DNA of 32,415 nucleotides, from the NCBI GenBank assembly GCA_017460805.1, contig JAFUAF010000024.1:1-32415 (forward strand), read 5' to 3'. Shown in pieces: positions 6,494 to 15,672 of this stretch. The number at the start of each line of letters is the position of its first letter. The stretch's first letter is position 1. Below the pieces are notes generated by a model, which saw only the letters and a program-made list of their open reading frames with translations, made no database searches and had not been told where the DNA came from. The position numbers were made by a program, and so were the translations under genes. Source of the stretch: Bacillota bacterium. Its GTDB lineage: Bacteria; Bacillota; Clostridia; Lachnospirales; CAG-274.

Positions 6494-9058
6494 ATGGGAG
6501 CATTCGGAAGAATTTTATCGGGTATACCCGATATGGATCGGGCACTTGACAATATAAGATTAGGGGATAATGTTGTGTTTAGGGTGACGGAGCTTAACGA
6601 GTTTAAGGTATTTGTCAAGCCTTATGTCGAACAGGCGATAGCCGACAATCGTAACCTTATTTATGTGCGTTTTGCATCGCATGAGCCGCTTGTTGAGGCG
6701 CAGCAGGGAGTCAAGGTCGTAAACATTGAATTATCACACAGGTTTGAAACTTTTACCGTGGAGATACACAACCTTATCGAGCGTGAGGGGCTTGATGCTT
6801 TTTATGTTTTTGACTGTCTTTCGGAATTGCAGACGGCATGGGCTACGGACTTGATGATGGGCAACTTTTTTATGGTGACTTGTCCGTTTTTATTCAGCCT
6901 TGATACCGTGGCATATTTTCCGATAATCCGCGGCAGACACTCTTTCAGAGCGATAGCCAATATCAGAGATACGGCACAGGTATTTCTGGATGTTTATTCG
7001 GATAAAAAGGCGTTCTATGTGCGTCCTTTGAAAGTATGGAACAGATATTCCGAAACGATGTTCATGCCGCATTATTTTGACACGGAAAACAACAAAATAG
7101 AGCCTTTGAGCGACAGCATAAAGGTCAGTCATTTTTATGAACTAATGAACACGGCACAAAACCAAAGCGACAACCAAAGCACGGACAGCTGGGATAGATT
7201 TTTTGCGGAGACCGAACAAAAATATCGTGACGGCAAGGACACTACCGAAGAATGCAGCCGTATGTGCAACATAATGATGTCGCGTGATGAGGAAATGCGC
7301 AAACTTATCAAGGCAAATTTTACACCCGAGGACTATTTTCACATAAGAAAAAGAATGATCGGCACAGGTATGATAGGCGGTAAGGCCTGTGGTATGCTGC
7401 TTGCACGAAAACTTATCGAAAACCATGCACCGGATATTTACAAAAAGCTGGAACCACACGATTCGTTTTATATCGGTTCGGATGTTTTTTATTCTTACAT
7501 AGTGCGCAATCACTTTTGGGATATAAGGGTAAGACAGCGCAGACCCGAAGAATATTTTTCGCTTGCGGAAGGCTTTGCGGAATGTCTTAAAAGCGGAGAG
7601 TTTTCATCTTCACAAAAAGAAGAATTTATGCGGTTGCTCGACTATTACGGTCAAAACCCGATAATCGTGCGTTCAAGCAGTATTTTGGAGGACGGTTTCG
7701 GCAACGCTTTTGCGGGCAAGTATGAATCGGTATTCTGTGCAAATGTCGGCAGCCCCGAAAAAAGACTTGCTGAGTTTGAAAATGCGGTAAAGATAGTATA
7801 TGCAAGTACGATGAGCAAGGGTGCGCTTGACTATCGTATGCGCAGAAATTTACAGGGCAGAGATGAACAGATGTCGCTGCTTGTTCAGCGTGTTTCGGGT
7901 TCAAGGTATCACGAATATTTTATGCCTTGTGCCGCAGGTGTAGGGTATTCGTACAGCCCTTACCGTTTTTCAAAAGACACCGACCCCGAACAGGGGATGC
8001 TTCGCCTTGTAATGGGCTTGGGTACGGGTGCCGTTGACAGAGTTGAGGGTTCTTATCCCCGACTTGTTCACATGGATAAACCCGAGGTCATATTTGATGA
8101 AAAAAACTCCGTAAGACAAAGAAAAATAGATGTGATAGATTTGATCGATGGAAAAGTTGTCGGCAAAGATCTGTCAAAATTAGAGGATATACTGCCGTAT
8201 TATCTGAAAGCCAAAACCCTTGAACACGATTACGAGCTTGAACATCAATTCAGGGAGCGAGGCATAAACCGCAAATTTATGAGCATAACCTGCGGCGGCA
8301 TAGTTAAAAACAAAGACCTTATGGCGGATATGAAAGAAATGATGCAGACGATAGCGAAGCACTATAATTATCCCGTGGATATTGAATATACAATAAATTT
8401 ATCCGAGGACGGGGACTATGTTATCAATCTTCTGCAATGCCGACCGCTGCAAGTAGCAAAAGACAGCATGGGTGTTGAAATGCCCGAAAATGTTGATGAC
8501 AAAAATATATTTTTGGAGTGTGTAAACGCTTCTATGGGTATGTCAAAAGCAGAGAAATTGGACTATATCGTCTATGTCGATCCAATCGCTTATTACAATA
8601 TGAAGTATAACGATAAAGCCAAAATTTCAAGAGCACTTGGTGAGATAAACTGGCATTTCAGAGGGCTTGACAAAAATCTTCTGCTGCTTGTTCCGGGAAG
8701 GATATGTACATCTTCGCCCGAATTGGGTGTTGCCGCAACATTTTCGGAAATAAGCAGTTTTGATACCATCTGTGAAATATCCGAAAGTAAAGCGGGCTAT
8801 ATGCCCGAACTTTCTTACGGAAGTCATATCTTTCAGGATATGGTTGAGGCGGAGATACTTTATGCCGCAATTTTTGAAAACGAATGTACTTTATCGTTCA
8901 AGCCTGAAATGTTGAAAACTCTTGAAAACACTACAGGAAACTTTTGTGCAAATGCCGAAGATATTAAAAATATAATCGGTGTGTATGATGTTTCTGATAA
9001 AAATTGTCGCTTGTACCACGATATGAAAACGGAGCATCTGTTGTGTATTATGGTTTAA
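6494..9058 (+). CDS. KaiC-like domain fused to PPDK-type ATP-binding domain
   Basis: This 854-aa protein starts at the ATG behind AAGGGAG; an upstream TTG/ATG-type extension has no better signal. Residues about 8-190 resemble a RecA/KaiC-like domain (GIPDMDRAL, then RLGDNVVFRV where a P-loop would be, and YVFDCLS as a Walker-B-like strand), but no GxxxxGK[ST] P-loop is present. Residues about 285-600 match the pyruvate phosphate dikinase/PEP synthase ATP-binding domain, including GGKACGM and RSSSILEDGFGNAFAGKY near 393-410. The C-terminal third has LGVAATFSEIS and ELSYGSHIFQDMVEA. The phosphohistidine domain and the PEP/pyruvate barrel of true PEP synthase are absent, so it is probably not a PEP synthase. 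It may be an ATP-dependent phosphotransferase or a nucleotide-sensing regulator paired with the LuxR gene 21 bp downstream. Confidence 0.85.
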   Translation: MGAFGRILSGIPDMDRALDNIRLGDNVVFRVTELNEFKVFVKPYVEQAIADNRNLIYVRFASHEPLVEAQQGVKVVNIELSHRFETFTVEIHNLIEREGLDAFYVFDCLSELQTAWATDLMMGNFFMVTCPFLFSLDTVAYFPIIRGRHSFRAIANIRDTAQVFLDVYSDKKAFYVRPLKVWNRYSETMFMPHYFDTENNKIEPLSDSIKVSHFYELMNTAQNQSDNQSTDSWDRFFAETEQKYRDGKDTTEECSRMCNIMMSRDEEMRKLIKANFTPEDYFHIRKRMIGTGMIGGKACGMLLARKLIENHAPDIYKKLEPHDSFYIGSDVFYSYIVRNHFWDIRVRQRRPEEYFSLAEGFAECLKSGEFSSSQKEEFMRLLDYYGQNPIIVRSSSILEDGFGNAFAGKYESVFCANVGSPEKRLAEFENAVKIVYASTMSKGALDYRMRRNLQGRDEQMSLLVQRVSGSRYHEYFMPCAAGVGYSYSPYRFSKDTDPEQGMLRLVMGLGTGAVDRVEGSYPRLVHMDKPEVIFDEKNSVRQRKIDVIDLIDGKVVGKDLSKLEDILPYYLKAKTLEHDYELEHQFRERGINRKFMSITCGGIVKNKDLMADMKEMMQTIAKHYNYPVDIEYTINLSEDGDYVINLLQCRPLQVAKDSMGVEMPENVDDKNIFLECVNASMGMSKAEKLDYIVYVDPIAYYNMKYNDKAKISRALGEINWHFRGLDKNLLLLVPGRICTSSPELGVAATFSEISSFDTICEISESKAGYMPELSYGSHIFQDMVEAEILYAAIFENECTLSFKPEMLKTLENTTGNFCANAEDIKNIIGVYDVSDKNCRLYHDMKTEHLLCIMV

Positions 9059-9079
9059 TATAAGAAAAAAGGTGATTTT

Positions 9080-9826
9080 ATGCACAGATTTGAAACAAAT
9101 GATTGGTTGGTCGTCAACAATATCATATACAAGATATATTCGACATTTGACTTGACTGAAATGCGAAAAAGCTTGCTTGAGCAGATCAAACTGCTTGTGA
9201 ATTTTGATTCGGCCGATTTTTTTCTTTCGAGGAAAGATGGAAAACACGGGCTGGAGAACGGAGTTGGATTTAACTCTGACATTGATGAACTGATAGAAGG
9301 TGATAAAGAGGATTACAGCCGAGGCATTATGTACAGCGGTAAATGTATGGTCTACAGGGAAACCGATATTATGGATGATGCCGAAAGAGTAAAGACGTAC
9401 TATTATAAAAATTTTTACTTAAAAAATCGCTGGCATTATGCATTACAGATGATTTTGGCGTATAACAAAGAGTTTTTGGGCGTGATAACACTTTACAGAA
9501 CCATAGGTAAGGATGATTTTGTCTATGACGATATTTTTCTTTTGGATATGCTGAAAGAACACCTTGCATTCAGACTGCATTGCGAAAAGGAAAAACAAAA
9601 AGATGAAAAAATAGATATAATTGATGCGGCGGAAAAATATCATCTTACAAAACGTGAAGTGACTGTGCTTAAATATTTATTATCGGGAACAGACAATGCG
9701 GTTATCTGCAATGAACTTGTGATCAGTGATAATACGCTGAAAAAACATATATTGAATATTTACAGAAAACTTAACGTAAACAGCAGAATGCAGCTGCTGA
9801 AAATGGTAAAGGCAAATAATCAATAA
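9080..9826 (+). CDS. LuxR-family transcriptional regulator with sensory N-terminus
   Basis: This 248-aa protein follows an AAGGTG site. The C-terminal 60 residues form a LuxR/GerE helix-turn-helix: LTKREVTVLKYLLSG, then AVICNELVISDNTLKKHI and IYRKLNVNSR. The N-terminal 165 residues look like a GAF-type alpha/beta sensor (NFDSADFFLSRKDG, later LGVITLYR), but no ligand residues can be assigned. It lacks a phospho-acceptor receiver domain. Placed directly after the KaiC/PPDK-like gene and just upstream of the P-II/Pot transcription unit, it is the best candidate for a local regulator of the polyamine island. Confidence 0.88.
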   Translation: MHRFETNDWLVVNNIIYKIYSTFDLTEMRKSLLEQIKLLVNFDSADFFLSRKDGKHGLENGVGFNSDIDELIEGDKEDYSRGIMYSGKCMVYRETDIMDDAERVKTYYYKNFYLKNRWHYALQMILAYNKEFLGVITLYRTIGKDDFVYDDIFLLDMLKEHLAFRLHCEKEKQKDEKIDIIDAAEKYHLTKREVTVLKYLLSGTDNAVICNELVISDNTLKKHILNIYRKLNVNSRMQLLKMVKANNQ

Positions 9827-9854
9827 TAAGTACAAAAATCATCAAAAAGTGTAA

Positions 9855-9883
9855 TTGTAATTGTTAAAATAATAGTGTATAAA
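9855..9883 (+). promoter_or_regulatory. Candidate promoter of the P-II/Pot/GABA operon
   Basis: TTGTAA, a 17-bp spacer and TATAAA, 29 bp after the LuxR stop. The region to 9935 is very A/T-rich, so other -10 boxes are possible. A LuxR-regulated site could be here, but I see no clear dyad. Confidence 0.5.
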
Positions 9884-9937
9884 AATAAGTATAGAAAATA
9901 TTTGTCATGTTACAGAAATTTTTTAGACAAAGATCGC

Positions 9938-9976
9938 AACGGGGCATCTTCTTGGAGGAAGGTGTCCCATTTTTTT
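9938..9976 (+). terminator. Leader attenuator-like terminator before the P-II gene
   Basis: GGGGCATCTTC (9941-9951) pairs with GAAGGTGTCCC (9958-9968), fully if two G-U pairs are allowed, and is followed by seven Ts at 9970-9976. It stands 24 bp before the P-II start and downstream of the candidate promoter. The 11-base word GGGGCATCTTC is repeated exactly in the leader of the ATP-grasp operon (19870-19880). A resemblance to nitrogen-linked ANTAR antitermination leaders is possible, but the paired hexaloops that define that class are not clear. Confidence 0.7.
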
Positions 9977-10000
9977 AGAATAAGAAAGGATGGGAAATAT

Positions 10001-10354
10001 ATGAAAGAGATAATTATGATAGTTAAGCCCGAAAAACTTGAAACCATAAAAAGCATACTTGACAAGCTTAACTGCGGCGGTATGACCATATCCACCGTTA
10101 TGGGATGCGGCACACAAAAAGGTGTTGTGGGAGAAACAGGAGTAAATCAGATAAGGGGCTACAATACCACAATAAACCTTTTGCCGAAAGTGCAGATAAG
10201 CATTGTTGTAAAGGATAACAAAGTTGAGGATATTATTTCGGAAGTAAGAGAAAATGTTGCGACAGATAAGGTCGGCGACGGTAAAATTTTTATAAGAAAT
10301 ATGGAAGATGCCGTTCGTATAAGAACAGGTGAGAGGGGCGATAAAGCCCTTTAA
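10001..10354 (+). CDS. P-II family nitrogen-regulatory-type signal protein
   Basis: This 117-aa protein begins MKEIIMIVKPEKLETIKSIL. A longer upstream frame from 9875 runs through the terminator and is not credible. Family features are QKG before the T-loop, LPKVQISIVVKD after it, and the C-terminal DGKIFIRN with VRIRTGERGDKAL. P-II trimers bind ATP/ADP and 2-oxoglutarate and control nitrogen uptake or enzymes by direct contact. The T-loop here has 19 residues between QKG and LPK, about five more than GlnB/GlnK. The position of the uridylylated tyrosine appears to be isoleucine (NQIRGY), so it is more like NifI-type or transporter-linked P-II proteins. It precedes potA by 15 bp, suggesting control of polyamine uptake or of the following catabolism. 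Confidence 0.9.
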   Translation: MKEIIMIVKPEKLETIKSILDKLNCGGMTISTVMGCGTQKGVVGETGVNQIRGYNTTINLLPKVQISIVVKDNKVEDIISEVRENVATDKVGDGKIFIRNMEDAVRIRTGERGDKAL

Positions 10355-10369
10355 CGAGAGGTGATTTGT

Positions 10370-11485
10370 ATGGATAAAAAAGTGATAGTCAGTCTGAAAA
10401 ATGTTAATAAAATATATGACGGAGGCAATCACGTTGTTAAAAATCTTGACCTTGATGTATATGAGGGAGAATTTCTTACGCTGCTTGGTTCATCGGGCTG
10501 CGGAAAAACAACAACACTCAGAATGATAGCGGGCTTTGAAGAAGTCACAAGCGGAACAATAACCGTTGAGGGCGAAAGTATTGCGGAAAAAGAACCATAT
10601 GAAAGAAATGTCAATACCGTATTTCAAAGTTATGCGCTGTTTCCGCATATGACGATATATGACAATATCGCTTACGGTCTTAAAATGAAAAAGACAGATA
10701 AAAAAGAAATTGCAAAACGTGTGTCCGAAATGTTGGATCTTGTTCAGCTCGGAGGATTTGAAAACAGATATCCGTCACAGCTATCGGGCGGTCAAAAGCA
10801 GCGTGTTGCAATAGCAAGGGCACTTATAAATCAGCCGAGAGTGCTTTTACTCGACGAACCCCTTGGCGCACTTGATCTGAAACTGAGAAAGCAGATGCAG
10901 CTTGAACTTAAAAGGCTGCAGCGAAAACTGAATATAACATTTATATATGTTACGCACGATCAGGAAGAAGCTCTGTCGATGAGCGACAGGGTAGCGATAA
11001 TGAATAACGGCATTCTTGAACAGGTAGACATTCCCGAAAAGATATATGAAGAACCGCAGACACAATTTGTGGCCACTTTTATAGGTGAGACAAATATTTT
11101 TGAAGGATGTGTAAACAGCATAAAAGGCAAAGACATAGATATTATGCTTGAAACAGGTTATGTTACCGCAAGAAGTGAAAATACATTCAATCAGAATGAT
11201 ATGGTCGTTATTTCGATCCGCCCCGAAAGAATAAAATATTCGGAACAGCCTAAAACCGGATTTGCACTTAAAGGTATCATAAAAGAGCAGGTATATGTAG
11301 GTTCTGTTTTAAAGACAATAATTGTTCTTCCAAACGGCCATGAAATAAAGATAGAACGTCTTGCGGGACAAAAAATACCTGTATCGGGAGATGTTTATGT
11401 ATATTGGGACATTGATGATGCAAAACTGATCCAATCCGAAAGCAATCGTATCTTCAACGCATTAAACAATATTATGTTTACCTGA
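10370..11485 (+). CDS. potA: Spermidine/putrescine ABC transporter ATP-binding protein PotA
   Basis: This 371-aa protein starts at MDKKVIV behind GAGAGGTG; an ATG three codons earlier is possible. It has Walker A GSSGCGKTT near residue 41, a Q-loop FQSYALFPHM, the signature LSGGQKQRVAIARAL, Walker B VLLLDEP and the H-loop in YVTHDQEEALSMSDR. A C-terminal TOBE-type regulatory region follows (ETNIFEGCV, later VVISIRPERIKYSE). It hydrolyses ATP to power PotB/PotC at the inner face of the membrane. Length and order match the PotABCD family. Confidence 0.95.
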   Translation: MDKKVIVSLKNVNKIYDGGNHVVKNLDLDVYEGEFLTLLGSSGCGKTTTLRMIAGFEEVTSGTITVEGESIAEKEPYERNVNTVFQSYALFPHMTIYDNIAYGLKMKKTDKKEIAKRVSEMLDLVQLGGFENRYPSQLSGGQKQRVAIARALINQPRVLLLDEPLGALDLKLRKQMQLELKRLQRKLNITFIYVTHDQEEALSMSDRVAIMNNGILEQVDIPEKIYEEPQTQFVATFIGETNIFEGCVNSIKGKDIDIMLETGYVTARSENTFNQNDMVVISIRPERIKYSEQPKTGFALKGIIKEQVYVGSVLKTIIVLPNGHEIKIERLAGQKIPVSGDVYVYWDIDDAKLIQSESNRIFNALNNIMFT

Positions 11486-11499
11486 AAGGAGAGGGTCTT

Positions 11500-12366
11500 A
11501 TGACAAAACAGAAATTCAAATCAAATACATTGCCGTCTTTGGTAATGATAGGCCCCGTAGTCCTTTGGCTTGCGTTTTTTATAGTCATACCGCTTTTATA
11601 TGTGGCGGTTATGAGTTTTTGCGGAATAGATGAACAGTACAACATAGTTTTTCGGTTTACGGCGGATAACTACAAAAGGCTTTTTAATGCCAACTATGTG
11701 CAGATATATGCACAGTCGCTTACGATAGCGGCATTAACTACAATAATATGTATTGTGCTTGCCTATCCCTTTTCGTTTTTTATCGCAAGGACTCTCAGCA
11801 AGAAAAAAGCCATACTTTATATGTTGGTCATCATACCGTTTTGGACAAATTCACTTATAAGAATATACGGATGGAGGACATTTTTGGGCACAAACGGCTG
11901 GCTTAACAACAGGCTTCTTGATTTTGGGCTGATAAGCTCACCCATAGATTTCTTGTTTAAGCCCTCGGCGACGGTGCTGGGTATGGTTTACAGCCTTTTC
12001 CCGTATATGGTGCTTCCACTTTACACAGCTATTGAAAAATTGGATAAAAGTTTGCTGGAGGCCTCCGCAGACCTCGGTGCAAAGGGCGTATCGACTTTTT
12101 TTAGAATTATTTTACCCCTTACGGCAAGCGGTATATTTTCGGGCTCGATAATGGTATTTATTCCTTCTCTCGGATACTTTTTTGTATCGGATATATTGGG
12201 AGGAGGAAACTCTGATATAATAGGCAACCTGATAGAAAGGCAGTTCCAAAGCGGTAACAACTGGCCGCTGGGTGCAGCGTTATCTATGGTTCTTATTATT
12301 ATAACTTTGCTTTTGGTAAAGTTATATCAAAAATGCGGCGGAGATATGGAAAGTCTGGGGGTGTAG
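11500..12366 (+). CDS. potB: Spermidine/putrescine ABC transporter permease PotB
   Basis: This 288-aa integral membrane protein has about six hydrophobic segments: an N-terminal anchor near 15-40, then at about 70-95, 105-125, 145-170, 205-230 and 255-280. The EAA-type cytoplasmic loop reads EASADLGAKGVSTFFRIILP and contacts PotA. The start follows AAAGGAGAGG. Its stop is 3 bp from potC, so the two permeases are made together. Confidence 0.93.
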   Translation: MTKQKFKSNTLPSLVMIGPVVLWLAFFIVIPLLYVAVMSFCGIDEQYNIVFRFTADNYKRLFNANYVQIYAQSLTIAALTTIICIVLAYPFSFFIARTLSKKKAILYMLVIIPFWTNSLIRIYGWRTFLGTNGWLNNRLLDFGLISSPIDFLFKPSATVLGMVYSLFPYMVLPLYTAIEKLDKSLLEASADLGAKGVSTFFRIILPLTASGIFSGSIMVFIPSLGYFFVSDILGGGNSDIIGNLIERQFQSGNNWPLGAALSMVLIIITLLLVKLYQKCGGDMESLGV

Positions 12367-12369
12367 TGT

Positions 12370-13167
12370 ATGACAAGAAAAAACAAAAAAAGGCTGCAAA
12401 AAGGCTTTTCGATAGTATACTGCTGTCTGATATATTTGTTTTTGTTCCTGCCTATAACGGTTATAGTAACAAATTCATTCAATGCAACAACTTCCAAGCC
12501 ATATATGACATGGAAAGGTTTTTCGACAGATTGGTATGGAAAGCTGTTTGACAATACGGCATTGCTTGAATCTTTCGGCAACACAATGTTTATCGCAATA
12601 GTGTCAACACTGCTGGCGACAGCAATAGGAACCCTTGCGGCGGTAGGTATGTATAAATATAAGTTCAAGGGTAAATCTGTTATAGATGCACTGTTATACA
12701 TACCCGTAGTAATACCCGAAATAGTGTTGGGTATATCGCTTTTGACATTGTTTTCAAACACCAATATACCAAGAGGGACATTGACACTTGTGCTTGCTCA
12801 TACAACTTTCAGCATACCGTTTGTTGTATTTAATATAAGAGCAAGGCTTTCGGGATATGATAAATCTATAGAAGAAGCATCTATGGATCTGGGTGCGGGA
12901 CGGGTAAAAACATTTTTCAATATTACTCTCCCTGTACTTGCACCGGGAATATTTGGCGGTGCGGTGCTTGCGTTCACTCTATCCATAGATGATGTAATAA
13001 TCAGTTACTTTACAAACGGTCAGACAAAAACATTCCCGCTGAAAGTAATGGAAAGTATAAAAAGCGGCGTATCACCCGATATAAATGCATTATCTGCACT
13101 TATACTTATCGGAACGATAATCTTTGTTGTGATAACACAATCGGGCGTTTTAAGTAGGAATAAATAA
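12370..13167 (+). CDS. potC: Spermidine/putrescine ABC transporter permease PotC
   Basis: This 265-aa inner-membrane permease has six hydrophobic segments and the EAA loop EEASMDLGAGRVKTFFNITL. Its length matches PotC (about 264 aa). The N-terminus is basic (MTRKNKKRLQKGF), consistent with a cytoplasmic start followed by a transmembrane helix. It forms the channel with PotB. The start lies 3 bp after potB, with GGGGGTGTAG as a weak Shine-Dalgarno, so translation is probably coupled. Confidence 0.93.
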   Translation: MTRKNKKRLQKGFSIVYCCLIYLFLFLPITVIVTNSFNATTSKPYMTWKGFSTDWYGKLFDNTALLESFGNTMFIAIVSTLLATAIGTLAAVGMYKYKFKGKSVIDALLYIPVVIPEIVLGISLLTLFSNTNIPRGTLTLVLAHTTFSIPFVVFNIRARLSGYDKSIEEASMDLGAGRVKTFFNITLPVLAPGIFGGAVLAFTLSIDDVIISYFTNGQTKTFPLKVMESIKSGVSPDINALSALILIGTIIFVVITQSGVLSRNK

Positions 13168-13181
13168 AGGAGGAGACTAAT

Positions 13182-14255
13182 ATGAAAAAAATTATAGCAT
13201 TATTTACGGCAGCAGCAATGACATTGTCATTTACAGGCTGCGGAGGCGGTACTTCGGGCGAAACGGGCACAGGAGGAACGGCATCTGTGGGAGAAACCTT
13301 GAATTTATTTGTGTGGACGGAATATGTTCCGCAAAGCGTTATTGATGATTTTACAAAGGAAACGGGTATAAAAGTCAATGTATCTACCTATTCATCAAAC
13401 GAGGATATGCTTGCGAAAGTAAAGGCAGAATCGGAAGGGGCGTTTGACATTATCCAACCGAGCGACTATATGGTAGAACAATGCATCAATCAGGGCATTG
13501 TACAGGAAATAGATCTTTCAAAAATACCGAATTTTTCAAATATTGCCGAAAGTTATAAAAAACCTTCTTATGATCCCGAAGGTAAGTATTCCGTTCCTTA
13601 TCTTGGGGGAGTGGGCGGTATTGCGGTAAACAAAAAAAGGATAACGGATGAGATCACCTCTTACGCAGACTTGTTCAAGCCCGATTATGCGGGACAGCTT
13701 GTTGTGCTTGATGATTTCAGACCCGTGATAGGAATTGCATCGGAGAGTCTGGGATACGATCTTAATGAGACTGACCCCAAAAAACTGGCTGATGTTAAAG
13801 AACAGGTAATGAAACTTAAAAACAATATAAAACTTTACGACAGTGATTCTCCCAAATCGGCACTTATTGCGGGTGAATGTAATTTAGGTTTCTGCTGGAG
13901 TGCTGAGATCGCACTTGCAAATGCCGAAAATCCCGATATAGAGATAGTTTTCCCCGATGAAGGCGCATTTTTGTTCCTTGATAACTGGTGCATAACTTCG
14001 GGTTCTAAAAATATTGAGGCAGCACATAAGTTTATTGATTATATGTGCAGACCCGAAGTAATGCAGAAAGTTCTGGAGGAGTTCCCGTATCTTTGTCCAA
14101 ACAAAGCGGCTGTTGAACTTATGGGTGAGGAATACACATCAAATCCCGCAAAGAACCCTCCTGCCGAGGTCATAGAAAAAGGTAATTATAATACAAACCT
14201 TGATAATGACACCATAGCGATCTACGACGAAATATGGACGGAGTTAAAAAAATAG
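13182..14255 (+). CDS. potD: Spermidine/putrescine-binding lipoprotein PotD
   Basis: This 357-aa protein has a lipoprotein signal: a basic start MKKII, a hydrophobic stretch, then SFTGC with the lipidated Cys at about residue 20. In a Gram-positive cell it would be membrane-anchored on the outer face. The mature protein is a type-2 solute-binding protein: LNLFVWTEYVPQSVIDDF, then FDIIQPSDYMVEQ, PYLGGVGGIAVNK and NWCITSGSKN. These match the PotD/PotF family that binds putrescine or spermidine. Which polyamine is preferred cannot be read. RBS AGGAGG. Confidence 0.93.
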   Translation: MKKIIALFTAAAMTLSFTGCGGGTSGETGTGGTASVGETLNLFVWTEYVPQSVIDDFTKETGIKVNVSTYSSNEDMLAKVKAESEGAFDIIQPSDYMVEQCINQGIVQEIDLSKIPNFSNIAESYKKPSYDPEGKYSVPYLGGVGGIAVNKKRITDEITSYADLFKPDYAGQLVVLDDFRPVIGIASESLGYDLNETDPKKLADVKEQVMKLKNNIKLYDSDSPKSALIAGECNLGFCWSAEIALANAENPDIEIVFPDEGAFLFLDNWCITSGSKNIEAAHKFIDYMCRPEVMQKVLEEFPYLCPNKAAVELMGEEYTSNPAKNPPAEVIEKGNYNTNLDNDTIAIYDEIWTELKK

Positions 14256-14301
14256 TGTTTTATAATTTTTTATAAGTTTTTATTGAAAGGAAGCGTTTTA
14301 A

Positions 14302-15654
14302 ATGAGTTACAGCGAAGTAAGCAAAGATTTGGAAAAGGTTTTGAAGTTTATCCACAGCGATAAACTTACAGACAAAGAAAAGGAGACTATTACCAACGAT
14401 ACGGTAGAGTATTTTGATAAATATGTAAGCCCCGGCTGGCTTAAGTACAGGAAATCCGTTTCTACCAATTCCGCAACGGTAGAATGGACAGATCATGACA
14501 GTATTTGTGAGGGTTTGTACGGCGAAGAGTTTATAGATTGTCTCGGCGGTTTTGGTATTTACACCTGCGGTCACAGAAATCCGCAAATAATGGACACAGT
14601 AAAGGCACAGCTCGACCATCAGGCGCTGCACTCGCAGGAACTTCTCGATCCCCTGCGAGGATACCTTGCAAAGGCTGTTGCGGACATTACCCCGGGTGAC
14701 CTTAAACACTGTTTCTTTACAAACGGAGGTGCCGAAGCTGTTGAAATGGCACTTAAACTTGCAAGAATCGCAACGGGAGGACGCTGGTACATTTCAACGG
14801 TTGGTGCATTCCACGGAAAGAGTATGGGTGCTATATCAATGGGCGGCAAAAATACATACAGAGTGCCTTATACACCTATGGTACAGCAGGTACAGCACGT
14901 TGAATACGGCAATGCCGAAGACACAAGAAAAGCCATAAGAAATCTTATAGCAGTCGGTGAAAAGGTAGCTGCCGTAATAGTTGAGCCCATTCAGGGCGAA
15001 GCAGGAATTATAGTTCCTCCGGACGGATATTTAAAAGAATTGAGAGAAATATGCGATGAATACAATGTAGCTCTTATATTTGATGAGATACAGACAGGCA
15101 TGGGCAGAACGGGTACTATGTGGAGATGTGAATATGAGGGCGTTACACCCGATATTATGACATTCGGCAAAGCATTCGGCGGCGGTATAATGCCTATAAC
15201 GGGTATAATATGCAGACCGCAAATGTGGACACAGGAACTGATAGACAACCCTTGGCTTCTCGGCTCTCCCACATTCGGCGGTAACCCTGTATGCTGTGCG
15301 GCCGCACTTGCAACGATCAAATTTATGGTAGACAACGATATCCCGGGTGAGTGCAGGCGAAAGGGGGTTATTATCAAAGAAGGTCTTGAAAAGTTAAAAG
15401 CAAAGTATCCGACAGTTATTGATGATGTAAGAGGTACGGGACTTATGCTTGCGGTTGAGTTCTGCAGATCCGATGTGGGTTACAGTGTTGCAAAAGGTCT
15501 TTTTGCAAGGGGTGTAATGACAGCGGGAACACTTGTAAATGCAAAGTGTATACGTTTCGAGCCTGCCGCTGTTATAACAGAAGAACAGATAGCGGCAGTG
15601 ATAGAAAGAATGGACGAAGCACTGGCAGATACCAAAGCAGAATTTGGCTTGTAA
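14302..15654 (+). CDS. patA: Putrescine aminotransferase (class III, PLP-dependent)
   Basis: This 450-aa class-III aminotransferase transfers an amino group from putrescine to 2-oxoglutarate or pyruvate, giving 4-aminobutanal (which cyclises to 1-pyrroline). Features close to E. coli PatA (YgjG, 459 aa) are FIDCLGGFGIYTCGHRNP, HSQELLDPLRGYL, EPIQGEAGI and IFDEIQTGMGRTG. The PLP lysine is in MTFGKAFGGGIMP. The start follows GAAAGGAAG. It stands directly after the polyamine importer and before an aldehyde dehydrogenase. Ornithine or acetylornithine aminotransferase is the alternative, but the SQELLDPLRG motif and context favour putrescine. Confidence 0.9.
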   Translation: MSYSEVSKDLEKVLKFIHSDKLTDKEKETITNDTVEYFDKYVSPGWLKYRKSVSTNSATVEWTDHDSICEGLYGEEFIDCLGGFGIYTCGHRNPQIMDTVKAQLDHQALHSQELLDPLRGYLAKAVADITPGDLKHCFFTNGGAEAVEMALKLARIATGGRWYISTVGAFHGKSMGAISMGGKNTYRVPYTPMVQQVQHVEYGNAEDTRKAIRNLIAVGEKVAAVIVEPIQGEAGIIVPPDGYLKELREICDEYNVALIFDEIQTGMGRTGTMWRCEYEGVTPDIMTFGKAFGGGIMPITGIICRPQMWTQELIDNPWLLGSPTFGGNPVCCAAALATIKFMVDNDIPGECRRKGVIIKEGLEKLKAKYPTVIDDVRGTGLMLAVEFCRSDVGYSVAKGLFARGVMTAGTLVNAKCIRFEPAAVITEEQIAAVIERMDEALADTKAEFGL

Positions 15655-15672
15655 AATTTATATATCCCCTAT

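Noticed and set aside
6494..9058. True phosphoenolpyruvate synthase
   Set aside because: The phosphohistidine and PEP/pyruvate-binding domains are missing; only the ATP-binding part matches.
9890..9976. Canonical ANTAR two-hairpin antitermination leader
   Set aside because: The terminator hairpin is clear but the two required hexaloops with fixed A and G positions are not; no ANTAR protein is encoded in the window.
9875..10000. N-terminal extension of the P-II protein
   Set aside because: It would translate through the leader terminator; the family start and spacing to GGATGGG support 10001.
9923..10432. 169-aa leftward frame opposite the P-II gene
   Set aside because: It lies antisense to a clear P-II gene and its terminator, has low-complexity aromatic content and no ribosome binding site; it is a shadow frame.
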